Source of the DNA: Closterium sp. Naga37s-1 | Lineage: Eukaryota > Streptophyta > Zygnematophyceae > Desmidiales > Closteriaceae | Direction: 5' to 3' | Assembly (NCBI GenBank): GCA_947471745.1 | Contig: CANJKZ010000395.1 | Span: forward strand, 585,001 to 649,000 | DNA length: 64,000 nucleotides | Shown: piece by piece, positions 47,901-59,054 of the stretch | Layout: the number at the start of each line of letters is the position of its first letter | How positions within the stretch are numbered: position 1 is the stretch's first letter | Notes under the pieces: model-generated | What the model was told of the DNA's origin: nothing | Seen by the model: only the letters and a program-made list of their open reading frames with translations | The model's database searches: none | Program-made: the position numbers and the translations under genes

Positions 47901-50900
47901 TCGCGCAGCTGCTGTGACGAGAGAGGCTCCCGTCGGCGGGACTGCCGCAGGGAGGCAGCACGAGTACCGCCAGGAGATGCAGCACCCCTAGGCTCCGCAA
48001 GCACAGGCTCCGCACACGCAGGCTCAGCACCCACAGGCTCCGCACGCTCAGGCTCAGCACCCCCAGGCTCCGCACGCTCAGAATCAGCACCCCGAGGCTC
48101 CGCACGCTCAGACTCAGCACCCCCAGCAGCACCACCCCTAGCAGCACCACCCCCAGCAGCACCAGAGTCACCAGTGACCTCGACAGGCGTACCAAGGGGG
48201 ATGGGGTCTACCTGGGACACACCTGAAGGGGCCGGACCCTGAGGGGGGAGGGGGTCTACCGGAGGGGGACCTGGAGTGAGGAAGAGCGGCGGGGGGGGGA
48301 GGGAAGCAGTGCGGTAGGGGAAGAGACGGTAGTAAGGAACCGACTCGTCAAACGTGACGTCCTGAGAGGACAGAACACGACGCGAGGTGGGGTGGTAAAA
48401 CTGCCAACCAGGCGCGTCAGGGGGGAAGCCAAGGAAGACGCAGGGAACAGCACGGGAGGACAGCTTGTCCGCGGAAGAATCGTGTACAAAGGCTCGAGAT
48501 CCCCAGACACGGAACACAGACGCATCGCCAACCTTCCCCGTCCACCGCAGAGTAGGTGTGGTCTCCGGCATGGAGACACGGGGCTAGAGGTTGAGCTGAT
48601 GCGCCGCGTACTAGACCGCGAACGGCCACAGAAAATGGGGAGCAGCCGCATGGATCATGGACGTACAAGCGACGTCCATGACCATGCCAATGCGGCGCTC
48701 AGCAATCCCATTTTGCTGTGGGGAGGCCGGAAGCGTGAACGTCTGGCGGATGCCCTCCGCATGACAGAAGGCCCTCAGAAGGTCGGAGGAAAACTCACCA
48801 CCTCTGTCGGAGTGCAGACGCTGAACAGGAAGGTCCGAGCCGAAACTCTTGCTGAGCTGGCGACGGGCAGCGCGGATCCAGGTGATCAACACCTCAGTGA
48901 CCTCACCCTTGCGGCGCAAGGGGAAGACTGTGGTGTAACGCGATTAGTCGTCAACGACCAGCAGAAAGTAACGCTCGTGACCCTGTCCACGGACGCGGGC
49001 TGGGCCCCACACGTCCATGTGGAGAGTCTGCAGGGGAGCCTCCGTCGGAGGGAACTCAGAGGAGTGAGGAGCGGCGCGCTGCCGTCCCTCGACGCAAGGA
49101 ACGCAGGTAGGGGCAGGCCTCGGTGGGAGGGGAGGGAGAGACCGGGGGAGACCAGACACAAGGGTACGGGAGGCCATACCTCGGAGACGAGGCAGGGAGG
49201 GGTGACCAAGGCGGTGGTGCCAAAGGAGAGTCTGGTGTGACAGGAGACGACACGAGCAGGGGGCAGGCTCCGGACCAGACGTGGACGCGGCAGCAATCAC
49301 CCGACCAGACGCGGCTACCTGACCAGACGCAGCAACTGGAGGAGACACAGTAGTCAGTGTGTACAGGCTCGACCCAGGCCAACGAGTGAACGTGGCCAAG
49401 TGGCGGCCCATCCGGGTACACGTACAGTGGGTCACACGCTGACCTCCAGGAGTGAACTGGTCAACCCACACGTCCTGGAGGTCAGCTCCACTCACCAAGT
49501 TCGTAGAGAACGAGGGGAGGTGAAGACCCGAAAGTGAGCCAGACGGGGCCGCCGGACACGGCAGAACCGTGGAGGAGTGCGCAAGGACTGGGCCCCCAGA
49601 GGGGTCCGCCAGGGTGACTGCAACCGGCCGACTGAGCGGCGTGAGTGTGGTGCTGTCGCGAAAGAAGGAGCGGGAAGCACCTGAGTCAAGCGTGAAGGTG
49701 TGCAGGGCCTCAGCAGGCGCAGTACTAGAGAGAGCAGACTCACCAGCACCTGGAGCAGCAGACTCACTAGCACCTAGAGCAGCAGCCTCAATGCCCGGGT
49801 CGGGCGGAACACACAGTTAACAGTCACCCTCGGCACTAATAGTCACAGCATACATGGCAGCAAGGATAGCATCGAAATCAAGATCAAAGATAGCAACACC
49901 AGACCTAAGCAGATCACCCCAGCGAGGGAGCTCAGCGGCGCCAGGAAACTGTGCATGCCAGGCGTTAGACAGGCGACCGAAACAGCGCTGCGCCACGGCG
50001 CTCGCCGGTGCGGAGAACGTAAGCGCAGGGACCAACACCCCCAGACCTCCCACGCCCAACGTACCACTCACGAAGCTGTTGGGGCGACGGGGCCTCACGG
50101 GAACGTGGCTGCTGCTGTCGCTGGCTACCGCCAAAGCCTCCACGTTGCGCAGCTCCACCCCGACCAGCACCACCGCCGCCGCCACCTCCACTCCCGCTGC
50201 CGGTGCCTCCACCACCTCCACTCCCGCTGCCGCTGCCTCCACCACCTCCACCGCCGCCACTGACGCCCCCACTCCCGCCACCACCCCCACCTCCACCCCC
50301 ACCCCCTCCGCCTCCTCCACCGCCACCACCACCGCCCCCGCCGTCCCCTCCACCACCCTTGCCCCCCTTGCCCTTGCCGCTACGGCGCCTCCCACTAGGA
50401 GCAGACGCAGCCCCGACCTCCTCGGTGTCAAGAAGGTCGACAGCAGCAGCAGAAGCAACAGAGGGCAAAAGGGGAACGGGGGAACACCCCTCAAAGAAAG
50501 GGGCGCGAGGGTCGCCGCGAGAAGCCCCTACAGCGACTATGCTAGTCTCAGCTGCAGTGAGGCGCTCCTCGAGCAGGTCGAGGGTGAGCTCGGTGGGGCA
50601 AAGGGAGAGAAAGTGGTCCCTGACTGAGCGAAGAGAGTCAGGGAGACGAGTGACGAGGTAGAAGAGGGTGATGTGCATGGGAGGGGGGTTCTTGGCGCAA
50701 AACTCGGAGGGAAGCGCAGCGCGGTAGCGGGTGTCACTAGTGCGGAGGTGAGTGATGAGGTCAGCGACTGTGGCAAAGCGGCCAGGTCAGGGAACAAGTA
50801 CGGCAGCATGATGCGGCTGAGGGCAGCAGTGGCAGGGGAGGAGTAGCGTGCGAGGACAGCGTCATACAAAGACTTAGCAGTCTTGTACTGGCCAAAGTGC

Positions 50901-51143
50901 GCGCGCTCAGCAGACGGCAGGTGACTACGAACAGCAAGGCGAGCAACAGCGTCACGAGTAGTCCACTGCGAGCGAACATTACTGTCAGCAGTGGCAGCAG
51001 GTGCTGCAGAGGTGCCTGGCGTGTGATCGAAAAGCGAGACTCCGTCCCTAGAGTCGCACTGAAGATAGAGCTGCAGGTCATCTACCCAAACGTCGAAATC
51101 GACCGCACGACCCTCAGCATCGAAGGTAAGAACATTAGGGCTA
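44932..51143 (-). pseudogene. A2 gag-pol (multiply broken)
   Basis: Gag begins without an ATG (SPNVLTFDAEGRAVDFDVWV near 51140) and is broken near 50780. Protease DSGASR is near 49690, the zinc site HHRLGHP near 49210, and integrase HSDRGGEF near 48800. Stops or shifts lie near 48594 and 48945. RT is split by a foreign 70-bp patch at 46216-46285. After it, the rest of RT (HSLDFSTAFLQG, YVDDLVFA near 45910) and RNase H (LYVDNKAMIALCQEHR, ADIFTKPL) run open from 46203 to 44932. The integrase-RT linker is Gly/Ala-rich. Confidence 0.88.
46216..46285 (-). other. 70-bp patch resembling Ty3/gypsy RNase H inside copia RT
   Basis: At this point A1 has 15 bases and A2 has 70. On the minus strand the patch reads DKEALAIIHAYKVGRCYLQG. 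This resembles the Ty3/gypsy RNase H start (D-x-E-x-L-A-I-V-x-A-L-x-x-W-R-H-Y-L-x-G), not any copia block. The copia sequence on both sides is collinear with A1. Confidence 0.75.
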
Positions 51144-51700
51144 ACCCGGCACGTTTTCTACCTGGCACCTGCGCAATGTTTCTGACGGTGAAACCGTCAA
51201 CCTGCACCTACTTGGTAGGTGCGCACATATGCGCAGATAGACAACCTGCGACTGCAGATAGTTACATGCGACTGCTGATAGTCACCTGCGACTGCAGTGC
51301 TGGCAGACCGCGCGCAGTGCAACGCTGGCAGAGTACTCTGCTGCAGCTCTTCTGCTGCGCTGGCAGATTTCGCCCTTGCTAGGTGTTGCATGCCATTCTA
51401 GTCATATCGTTCTGCATGCCTCAATTGTACTATCAACTTTTCAATGATCAATGTTCTTTCACCTTCCTTAGTGGAAACTCTTGCCAAACTTCTCTGTGAA
51501 CACAGCAAGAAATAAGAACGTTAGTGCACTGCTCCGATCACTCGCACAACCCCGTGCCCTCCTCCGTAGTCCACTCCCGCTGTGTAGTGACTCTCCGCAT
51601 GGTGCGGTGAGCGTGGACGGCCCTGCGTTAGAACCTTCAGATAGCCGACTTATGCGTTCATTGCCTAAGTTGTTATAGGCCGGCAGCCATCTAGACCGTC

Positions 51701-53581
51701 ATGGTCGACCCTGTAGTCGAAGCAGGCATAGAAGATACCCTGCATGCGAGAGAGGCTGATGTTCGGGCACGCCACAAGGCTGGCGAGTACGGCGAGGCGG
51801 ACTTGGAGATTCCGCTCCTTGGAACTCGTGCGCACTGGGCGCGTGAGCACCCCCCTCCCCGTGCAAAAGCGGACGGTGCGTCCGCCTCTCCCCAACCCGT
51901 GCACAACGAAGGTGACGGCGGCAACGTTGTCGGCGGTGGAAGCACGAGGGTTCACGGAGTGATTCGGGCCGCCGACGTCGGCGTTGGCGGAGTGCAGGCG
52001 CAAGTGCTGCGATCATCTGTGACTGGAGGAAGCTCGAACGGCAACTTTGATGGTCGACGTCAATTTCCTCTGCGGAGTGGAGTCAGGCCGACTTCGGCGA
52101 CCCATGCGTCGGCTAGTCGAGACGGAGGCATCGCGCCGGCGTATGGCTATTTTAAATTTTCGCCGGACAAGATCGCTGTGCCGAAGCTGCTCGAAGGTCG
52201 ACACGACTTTATCACATGGATTGAATCCATCGAGCCTCAGCTGGAGATCGCCGGATTGAAGAAGTTCGTCGACGGAAATGTTTTGGCGCCGGACGAGGAG
52301 GATGTCGAGCTCTGGTCGGAATTTTGTGCTGCTCACCTTCTGACCTTTATGGTCATTTCGAGGTGTTGCTCGCCTCTGGTGCAAGTCGCATTGAAGTCGT
52401 GCAGACTTCGAGTAGATGCTGGCTACCAAGCGTGGCAGTACATCATGCGCACCTAGAAAGTGACCGACGACCTCTACATCAGCCAACTGGAGAAGAAATT
52501 GACCAACATTCGTATGGGGGAGCAGGAATCGGCGACCGAGTACTGCAATCAAGCGCGGCGAGTTTTGGCCGATCTGCGGATGGCTGGCGTCGACTACTCG
52601 GTGGCGTCGTATGTCACGCATGTCATCAGTGGCATCCCCTCGGGCTACAATCTAATGCGCCGGATGCTGACAATTCCCGGCACGCGCGAGACTCTGAACG
52701 AGGACTCGCTTTCGAGCCACATCATCCAGGAAGAGTTCATGCAGGAGTCTGAGCGACCCGCAGAACTGCTACAGCAGGCCAACTACGTCGCCTCGGCGAA
52801 GCAGGGACGCCAACAGGGGCAGCGTGGGCAGTCTGGCGGAGGCGGTGGCTGGAAGTCGTCGAATGCAAAATCGACGGAGGGCGCCGACCGCGGAAAGTCG
52901 GCGAAAGGAGGTGATCGTGGAGGCGGTGGCTCGCGTCGAGAAGGACGCCGTTGCTACATCTGCGATGCTCCCAACCACCTCTCGTACGACTGCCCCGACC
53001 AAGACGAGTCTGACGACGACCAGGATGCCAACCGCAGAAGGTCAGATGGTGGCCGTTGTCGTCGAGACAACCGACCGCGCAAGGAGAAGCAGGCGTCGAA
53101 GACGTATTCGACGAAGGATGCTGACTCCTCTGGCGGCAATGCTCATGGCGAGGAGGCTTCGTGCTCGATGGTCGGCGTGGTGGAGCTGACGATCTCGCTG
53201 GCACTGGAGGCTGGTGAAGACTTCAAGGCGGTCGCTGCTGCTGTGCATGCCAATCCGACTGTCGTGCTGCTCGACACCGGCTGCTCCCACCATTTGATGG
53301 GGACGAAGGAGGCCTTCGTCGACATGCAGCCGAGCGGCGACGTGCGCCACGTCCGCGGCTTCAACGGGGCACTTCAGAGCGTCGAAGGTAGAGGCATCGT
53401 CGCTCTGCAAGGGGAGGCCGGGAAGAAGGTCCTCATCCCCGACGTGCTCTACGTTCCGGGTGTGCAGGCGAACCTGCTGTCTATAGGCCAGCTCAAGGAG
53501 AACGGCGTGAAGCTACAGGACGTTGGCGGAGAGATGTTGCTGGTGTCTTCTGCCGGCGATGTCCTTGGTCGAGCACGCTAG
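51701..53581 (+). pseudogene. B2 gag and protease (two TAG stops)
   Basis: It starts MVDPVVEAGIEDTLHAREAD about 100 bases after the LTR. Gag core: DEEDVELWSEFCAAHLLTFM, MGEQESATEYCNQARRVLAD. The zinc knuckle CYICDAPNHLSYDC (CX2CX4HX4C) is intact near 52955. Protease VVLLDTGCSHHLMG is near 53260. A TAG at 52456 replaces the CAG seen in B1, and another TAG at 53579 ends the segment where B1 reads on. Confidence 0.9.
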
Positions 53582-53650
53582 TCTGGCAGAGTTCTCTGCA
53601 CCGACCTGCGCCCCTGCTCGACGAAGTCGGCGACGACTTCGACGGAGGTT

Positions 53651-56600
53651 GTGGCTCTGCGGACGATCGCGTCTGCGACGAAGTCGACCCCGGACATGTG
53701 GCACGCTCGACTTGCGCACGTCGGCGTCGACACGATCAAGAGCTCGGTGAAGCATGAGGTCGCCGCCGGTCTCGACATCAAGAAGTCGACCGCAGATGAT
53801 CTGACATGTGCCTCCTGCGTCGGCGGCAAGATTGCACAGCACACCTTCCCCGACCAAGGATCGGAAGCAAAGAATGCGCTCGACGTGGTGCACATCGACC
53901 TCTGCGAGCCGTTTCGAGTGGCCGCCAACGATGGCAGTCTCTACTTTCTTCTGTTGAAGGACAGGAAGACTCGCTACGTGTGGGTGAGGCCGATTGTGAA
54001 GAAAAGTGACGTGCTAGTAGTCTTCGACAAATGGCTGAAGGTGGTGGAGAGGCAGACTTCGAAGACAGTGAAGATGCTGCGTTCAGACCGCGGAGGGGAG
54101 TTCCTCGGTCGCGCCTTCACTGACCTCGTCGAAGAAAAGGGCATCCTCCACAACCTGACGTGCCCCTACACTCCGCAGCAGAACGGCATGGCGGAGCGGG
54201 AGATGCGCACGGCCGTCGAGGCGGTGCGGACGATGCTTCTGCACATGGGCGTGAAGCACCACTGGTGGCACCTTTCTCTGCGACAGGCCGTCTGGGTGCG
54301 CAACTGCCTCGAACGGGCTTCTCTGCCTTCGGGGACGACGCCGCACGAGCTGCTGTTCGAGAAGAAGCCGGACTTGACACTGGCGCGCGTATGGGGCTGC
54401 ATGGTGCAGTTCATGGTCCCCGAGCAGCGGCGCAGTGGGAAGTTGGTGCCGAAGGCCCGTTGGGGTCTTCACCTCGGAATGTCGGCAGAGAGCAAGGGCT
54501 GGGAGGTGCTCGACTTGACGGACAATAAGGTCATCACGACGGTCGAATCGATCTTCTACGAGACCCTGTTGATGGAGATGTGGAAGGTGGAGTACGGGCC
54601 AGCGTCGATGAGGACGCCCTCTACCCCGCCGGCCGATTCTTCCTCGGTGCACCCTCCACTGCTTGCCGCGGACGACGAGCTTGATGAGGACGGCGCAGAC
54701 GACGTCACCCCCTCCCCCCCTCCCCCTGTTCAGGGATCCTCGTCAGCCACCGGCGATGAGGGGAGACTTGGTGCGTCGCCTGCGGTGCCGACCGGTTGCA
54801 TCGCAGGTGGCCAACGTGACGCCAAGAAGGTCAGCGACGGGAAGCAGCAGACGACAGGGGAGTCGTCGACGTCGAAGACGACCGCAGAGAAGTCGTCGGG
54901 AGAGGCGCCGACCACAGAGAAGCCGTCGGCAAAGGCGCCGACCGCAGAGAAACCGTCGGCAGAGGCGCCGACCTCAGGGGAGCCGTCGGTAGAGGAGCTG
55001 CCGACAGGGGAGCAGTTCGACGACGACTCGTCGAGCGACGTTGTGAAAGTCGTCAGTGCGGCCGGCGGCGATGAAGGGGAGTCGTCGACAGGGGAGCAGT
55101 CTGACGACAGCGACGTGGTGGAGGTCGCGGTCGAAGAGGCGAAACCGCGACGGTCTGCTCGCTCCAACATCGGAAAGCCGCCTGAGAAGCTGAGCTACCA
55201 CGCTTGTCTGCCGCCGACGGCCTACAGTACTCTGCTGGACAACGCAGAGGACGACGTCGATCTTCCCGAGCTCGACCCCGACATGCACGCCGACCCAGAG
55301 CATCGCTGGGACATCGCCAACATGGAGGTGAAAGAGGCGTTGGCGAGCTGGAAGGGCAAGGCGGTGAAGGCCGCTATGGACGAAGAGATTCGAAGCCTCA
55401 TCTCTAACGGGACGTGGGAGCTGGTCGAGCGTCCGCGCGGTGTCAATGTCATGAAGAACCGATGGGTGCTCATGACAAAGTACCACGTCGACGACACGGT
55501 CGCCCGCGAGAAGGCTCGCCTGGTGGTGAAAGGTTTCCGCAGGTCTACGGCGCAGACTACGACGAGACGTAAGCGCCGGTGGGGAGCAACGTAACTCTGC
55601 GGATCTTCCTCAGCATCGTAGCAGTCCTCGACCTGCATCTGATGCAGCTGGACATGAAAAACGCGTTTCTGCAGAGCAAGCTGGATTGCGTCATCTACAT
55701 GTACCAGCCCGACTACTACAACGACGGAACCGGCCGCGTCTGCAAGCTGCTGAAGAGCTTGTACGGCCTGAAGCAGAGTCCGCTGCTGTGGTACAAGGCG
55801 CTCGACGACGTGCTGACTGGCGCCGAATGGAAGAAGAGTCAGGTCGATGAGGCGCTCTACTTCAAGGTCGGCGGCGACGGAGTGGCGTGCTGGGTGCTCG
55901 TCTACGTCGACGACCTGCTCGCCGCAAGCAGCAGCACTGCGATGCTGAAGGAGCTGAAGGAGCTGCTGGAGGCCGCCTTTGAGCTGCGCGAAATCAGCCC
56001 GGTCGAGAGGTATCTCGGGCTGGAAATGGTGCGCGACAGGCCAGCGAGGAAGCTGTGGCTTCACCAGCAAGTCTACGTCGACAAGCTGCGTCGGTGTTTC
56101 ATCGACGAGGAGAAGACCGGGCGAGTGCCGAAGACGCCGGTCTCCGTCGACGCCTACACAGAACTGATGTTCGACAACGAGGAGTTCCAGTCGCGCGAGG
56201 AAGAAGAGTACCGGCAGAAGGTTGGCTCGCTGCAGTTCGCGACCACCACGACGAGGCCCGGCATTGCCTTCGCTTGCAGCAAGCTCAGATCCGGCCTGAC
56301 AGTGCGGAGGGACAACCACTGGCGTGAGGTCGATCGATGTCTTCTCTACCTCGCTGACACCCGTGACACTGCTCTGGAGTTCGGCGGCGGACCAGAGTCG
56401 CTGTGTCTGGTCGGCTATGCAGATGCCGACGACGCTGGTGACAAGCAGAATCGGACGAGCACGGGCGGCTGCGATTTCGTCTTCGGAGGAGCCGCAGTCT
56501 CCTGGTCGAGCCAGCGCATCAAATGTGCGACGCTCTCGTCGACCGAATCAGAGTACGTCGCGGCCACGGAAGCTGGCAAGGAGGCTCGCTGTCTGCGCTT

Positions 56601-56900
56601 CCTCCTTGAAGAATTCTGCCTGCTCGACGCAAGGAAGCCGACTGTTCTGCACGTGGACAACCAGTCGGCAATCACTGTCGCAGAGGGCTTGGGGCTCAAG
56701 GGCAACCTCAAGCACATGGAGCGACGCTACGCCTGGCTGCAGCATAAGGTGAAGTGCGGGAAGATTGCTCTGCAGTACATCCCGACCACCGAGTAGCCGT
56801 CCGACTTTCTGACGAAGGCGCTGCATTTTCCGGCCTTCAACCGGTGCTCCGTCGCAATTGGCCAAGTGCGTCTGGCCGACGTTGGCGACAGGGATGATGA
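53651..56900 (+). pseudogene. B2 integrase, RT and RNase H
   Basis: Integrase: HARLAHVGVDTIKSS and CASCVGGK, VVHIDLCEPF, LRSDRGGEF, NGMAEREM. A Glu/Thr/Pro-rich linker with repeated E-K-P-S-A-(E/K)-A-P-T units is at 54860-55020. RT: KNRWVLMTKYHV, then a frameshift near 55545, LDMKNAFLQSKLD, and an intact VYVDDLL near 55905. RNase H: YADADDAGDKQNRTS, SSTESEYVAA, HVDNQSAITVAE. A TAG at 56794, where B1 has CAG, precedes the tail FLTKAL-like block. Apart from these breaks it is less decayed than B1. Confidence 0.9.
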
Positions 56901-57522
56901 GGTGTAGCAGTAGGTGCCGTGCCCTTCTTCACGGCTGGTGCGGTGATCTGCGTGCTATGTGTTGGGTGCACGCATACGGAGTTTTCTCCTTGTATTCTAT
57001 CCCTCTGGGTTCTGGGTGGACCTTGTGTGTGGGTGCCCAAGCGTGAGCTGGGCAGGGGATTGTCGAAGAGAAAGGCCCCGCCCTTGCTTGGGTCGCCGTC
57101 GACGAGGAGTCCTTGACGGATTGGTCGTCGAAGTGAGCTTTTGCAGCTCAATGGAAGTAGCGATCGAGCAAGCTCTGCCCGACGGAATTTGGTCGACATC
57201 GTCGACGGGCAGCGCTGGTCGAAGACAGCGGACGAGGAGGCCCGTCGAGGAGCGATGGTCGACGAGGTCCGTCGAGGAGCGCTGGTCGACGAAGCTCCGT
57301 TCGAGCTTGCGTCGAAGAGCTCCGTTCGAGCGATGGTCGAAGAGCCCCGTCGTAGAGCTCTGGTCGACGAGCTCTGCGCGACGAGCTCTGGTCGACGAGC
57401 TCTGGTCGACGAGCTCTGCTCGGCGAACGCTGTTCGACCGAGCGGGGTCGAGCTGTTCGACCGAACTCGCAAAGGTGTGCGAAACTCTGCGGAGGTGTGC
57501 GAAACTTCGCCCAGGAGGTTTT

Positions 57523-57861
57523 TGTCAGAGGTCCACTGGTGATCCCCGATTGATCATAGGGAAGGGTTACAGGGTCGTTGTCCTGGGGGGTTATGGACGC
57601 ACTGACCCGCTACTTAACAAGCCCTTTTATCCCAGTGGTCTAGTGATTGGGACATGGTATCAGAGTGAAGGTCTCGGGTTCGAATCCCAGTGTGTGCACT
57701 TCGGGCATCCCAGTGCGGGGGGGTGTCAGAGGTCCACTGGTGATCCCCGATTGATCATAGGGAAGGGTTACAGGCTCGTTGTCCTGGGGGGTTATGGGCG
57801 CACTGACCCGCTACTTAACAAACCCTTTTATCACAGTGGTCTAGTGATTGGGATTCTGACA
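57523..57861 (+). mobile_element. TRIM (miniature LTR element) in the B2 LTR
   Basis: Direct repeats of 132 bp (57523-57654) and 138 bp (57724-57861) start TGTCAGAGG. They differ by four substitutions and a 6-bp gap. The second ends TTCTGACA. The 69-bp interior opens with TGGTATCAGAG, the tRNA-iMet-type primer site (57655), and closes with a GCGGGGGGG purine tract. The exact TSD GTTTT lies at 57518-57522 and 57862-57866. It has no coding capacity. Its ends match those of the A2 LTR, so family A may supply its enzymes. Confidence 0.92.
57636..57690 (+). promoter_or_regulatory. tRNA-like A and B boxes in the TRIM
   Basis: TGGTCTAGTGATTGG (from 57637) fits the Pol III A box, and GGTTCGAATCC (from about 57679) is a perfect B-box consensus, about 40 bases apart as in tRNA genes. 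A complete tRNA cloverleaf is not evident, so this is a promoter-like signal rather than a tRNA gene. Confidence 0.5.
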
Positions 57862-58394
57862 GTTTTGGCGAAGTTCGACCTGCGGAACGGCATCACGTGG
57901 TCGACGGTGCGCACCTGGCGAAACCGACGACAAGTTTTCTACCTGGCACCTGCGCAATGTTCCTGATGGTGAAACCGTCAACCTGCACCTACTTGGTAGG
58001 TGCGCACATCTGCGCAGTTAGACAACCTGCGACTGCAGATAGTTACCTGCGACTGCAGATAGTCACCTGCGACTGCAGTGCTGGCGGACCGCGCGCAGTG
58101 CAACGCTGGCAGACTACTCTGCTGCAGCGTTGGCAAGCCGCTCTTCTGCTGCGCTGGCAGATTTCGCCCTTGCTAGGTGTTGCATGCCATTCTAGTCATA
58201 TCGTTCTGCATGCCCTCAATTGTACTATCAAGTTTTCAATGATCAATGCTCTTTCAACTTCCTTAGTGGAATCTCTTGCCAAACTTCTCAGTGAACACAG
58301 CAAGAAGTAAGAACGTTAGTGCACCGCTTTGATCACTCGCACAACCCCGTGCCCTCCTCCGTAGTCCACTCCCGTTGTGTTGTGACTCTCCCCA

Positions 58395-58654
58395 CGTGTT
58401 GCAATTCGTGGTGCACTGCATCGGCTCGGGTCGGGGCACGGGTTTAGGAAGGCTCCAGGAAAACAAGAGGTCGTAAAAAGTTTCCAGTAAACGCGCAAAA
58501 ATATTCTATGTTACAAAATAAATTTGCATATAACTCTTTAGATCATTATATTGAAATTTTTATTTGTCGAATCAGTGCCCGGGTTTGGCCTCCCGCCTGC
58601 CTGGAGCCTTCCAGTCGTCCCGAGCCGATGCAATGCACCGACAATTGCAACACG
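58395..58654. repeat. Imperfect inverted repeat at the right border of B2
   Basis: Arm one (58395-58460) holds CGTGTTGCAATT, TGCATCGGCTCGGG and GAAGGCTCCAGG. Arm two (58574-58654) holds the same blocks in inverse order and orientation. The arms are separated by about 110 AT-richer bases. This may be a fold-back or MITE-like unit that B2 entered at its left edge. Confidence 0.7.
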
Positions 58655-58789
58655 TCGTAAATTTTCTCGTGCATGCTTCCTTGCTTATATGAAAATTGTG
58701 TTTGGTACGAAAGGAGAGCGAGGGACGAGAGTTTCCTCCTTGTAGGGCACGAAAGTGCCCTACGTATTCGCAATCTGTGGATCCCTTAA

Positions 58790-58959
58790 AACCCGCGGGC
58801 CAATAAGTTCAACCTTAGGAAGGTTGGTTGGGAGTGAAAACGCTATTGGCCCGCGAACCATCGAGGTCTTAGAACTCGGGAATAATCATAGACGTTTTTG
58901 GGACACCCAACCAACATTAGGAAGGATGAACCAATTTTTTCCTTCTTGACCCTCGGGTT
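58790..58959. mobile_element. MITE with TTAA target site (170 bp)
   Basis: The ends are AACCCGCGGGCCAA and, inverted, AACCCGAGGGTCAA, flanked by TTAA at 58786-58789 and 58960-58963. A CGCGGGCCAATA / TATTGGCCCGCG pair and a repeated AACC(T)TAGGAAGG motif lie inside. Length and end sequence relate it to the elements at 10448 and 60045. Confidence 0.65.
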
Positions 58960-59054
58960 TTAAGCAAAAGTGGGTGTTTGCTACTTCAGCAAGTCTACCG
59001 AAGTTCAGACGAGATTGCCAGCTTCAGTAGTATTGCTGGAAGCTGCCATGGTTA

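Larger units (their letters stand above)
44582..51145 (-). mobile_element. Ty1/copia element A2, nested in the B2 5' LTR, 5'-truncated
   Basis: It is related to A1 and on the minus strand. One LTR is present (44582-44717, 136 bp, with exact inverted ends TGTCAGAA...TTCTGACA), followed internally by the polypurine site (minus-strand TATGGGGGTG). At the other end homology to A1 gag stops within the first codons (about 51143), and B2 LTR sequence resumes at about 51150. The leader, primer site and 5' LTR are therefore missing. No clean TSD can be given because one end is lost. Confidence 0.9.
44033..51599 (+). repeat. 5' LTR of B2, split by nested element A2
   Basis: The left part, 44033-44581, ends ...GGCGAAACCGAC. 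The right part resumes at about 51146 with (C)ACGTTTTCTACCTGGC. In the 3' LTR these are joined (57912-57945). The left part has twelve GTCGA motifs in about 250 bp (44170-44420). The LTR ends CTCTCCGCA at 51599, followed by the same primer site as B1. Confidence 0.9.
44033..58394 (+). mobile_element. Ty1/copia element B2 (hosts A2 and a TRIM)
   Basis: Same family as B1. The 5' LTR is split by A2 (44033-44581 and about 51146-51599) and the 3' LTR (57061-58394) by a TRIM. With the inserts removed the LTRs are about 1,000 and 990 bp, longer than those of B1. The flanking 5-mers TGTGT (44028-44032) and CGTGT (58395-58399) differ at one base, so the TSD is probable but imperfect. Internal coding sequence is nearly complete with three TAG stops and one frameshift. 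Confidence 0.9.
57061..58394 (+). repeat. 3' LTR of B2, interrupted by a TRIM
   Basis: It starts TGTCGAAGAG after the polypurine tract GGGCAGGGGA. Without the 339-bp insert and its 5-bp duplication it is about 990 bp. It lacks a 12-bp segment (CGCAGCCGATCT) present in the 5' copy and ends CTCTCCCCA. Confidence 0.9.

Noticed and set aside
57630..57705. A tRNA gene
   Set aside because: A and B boxes are present, but no consistent acceptor or anticodon stem could be drawn; the segment spans the border of a TRIM.
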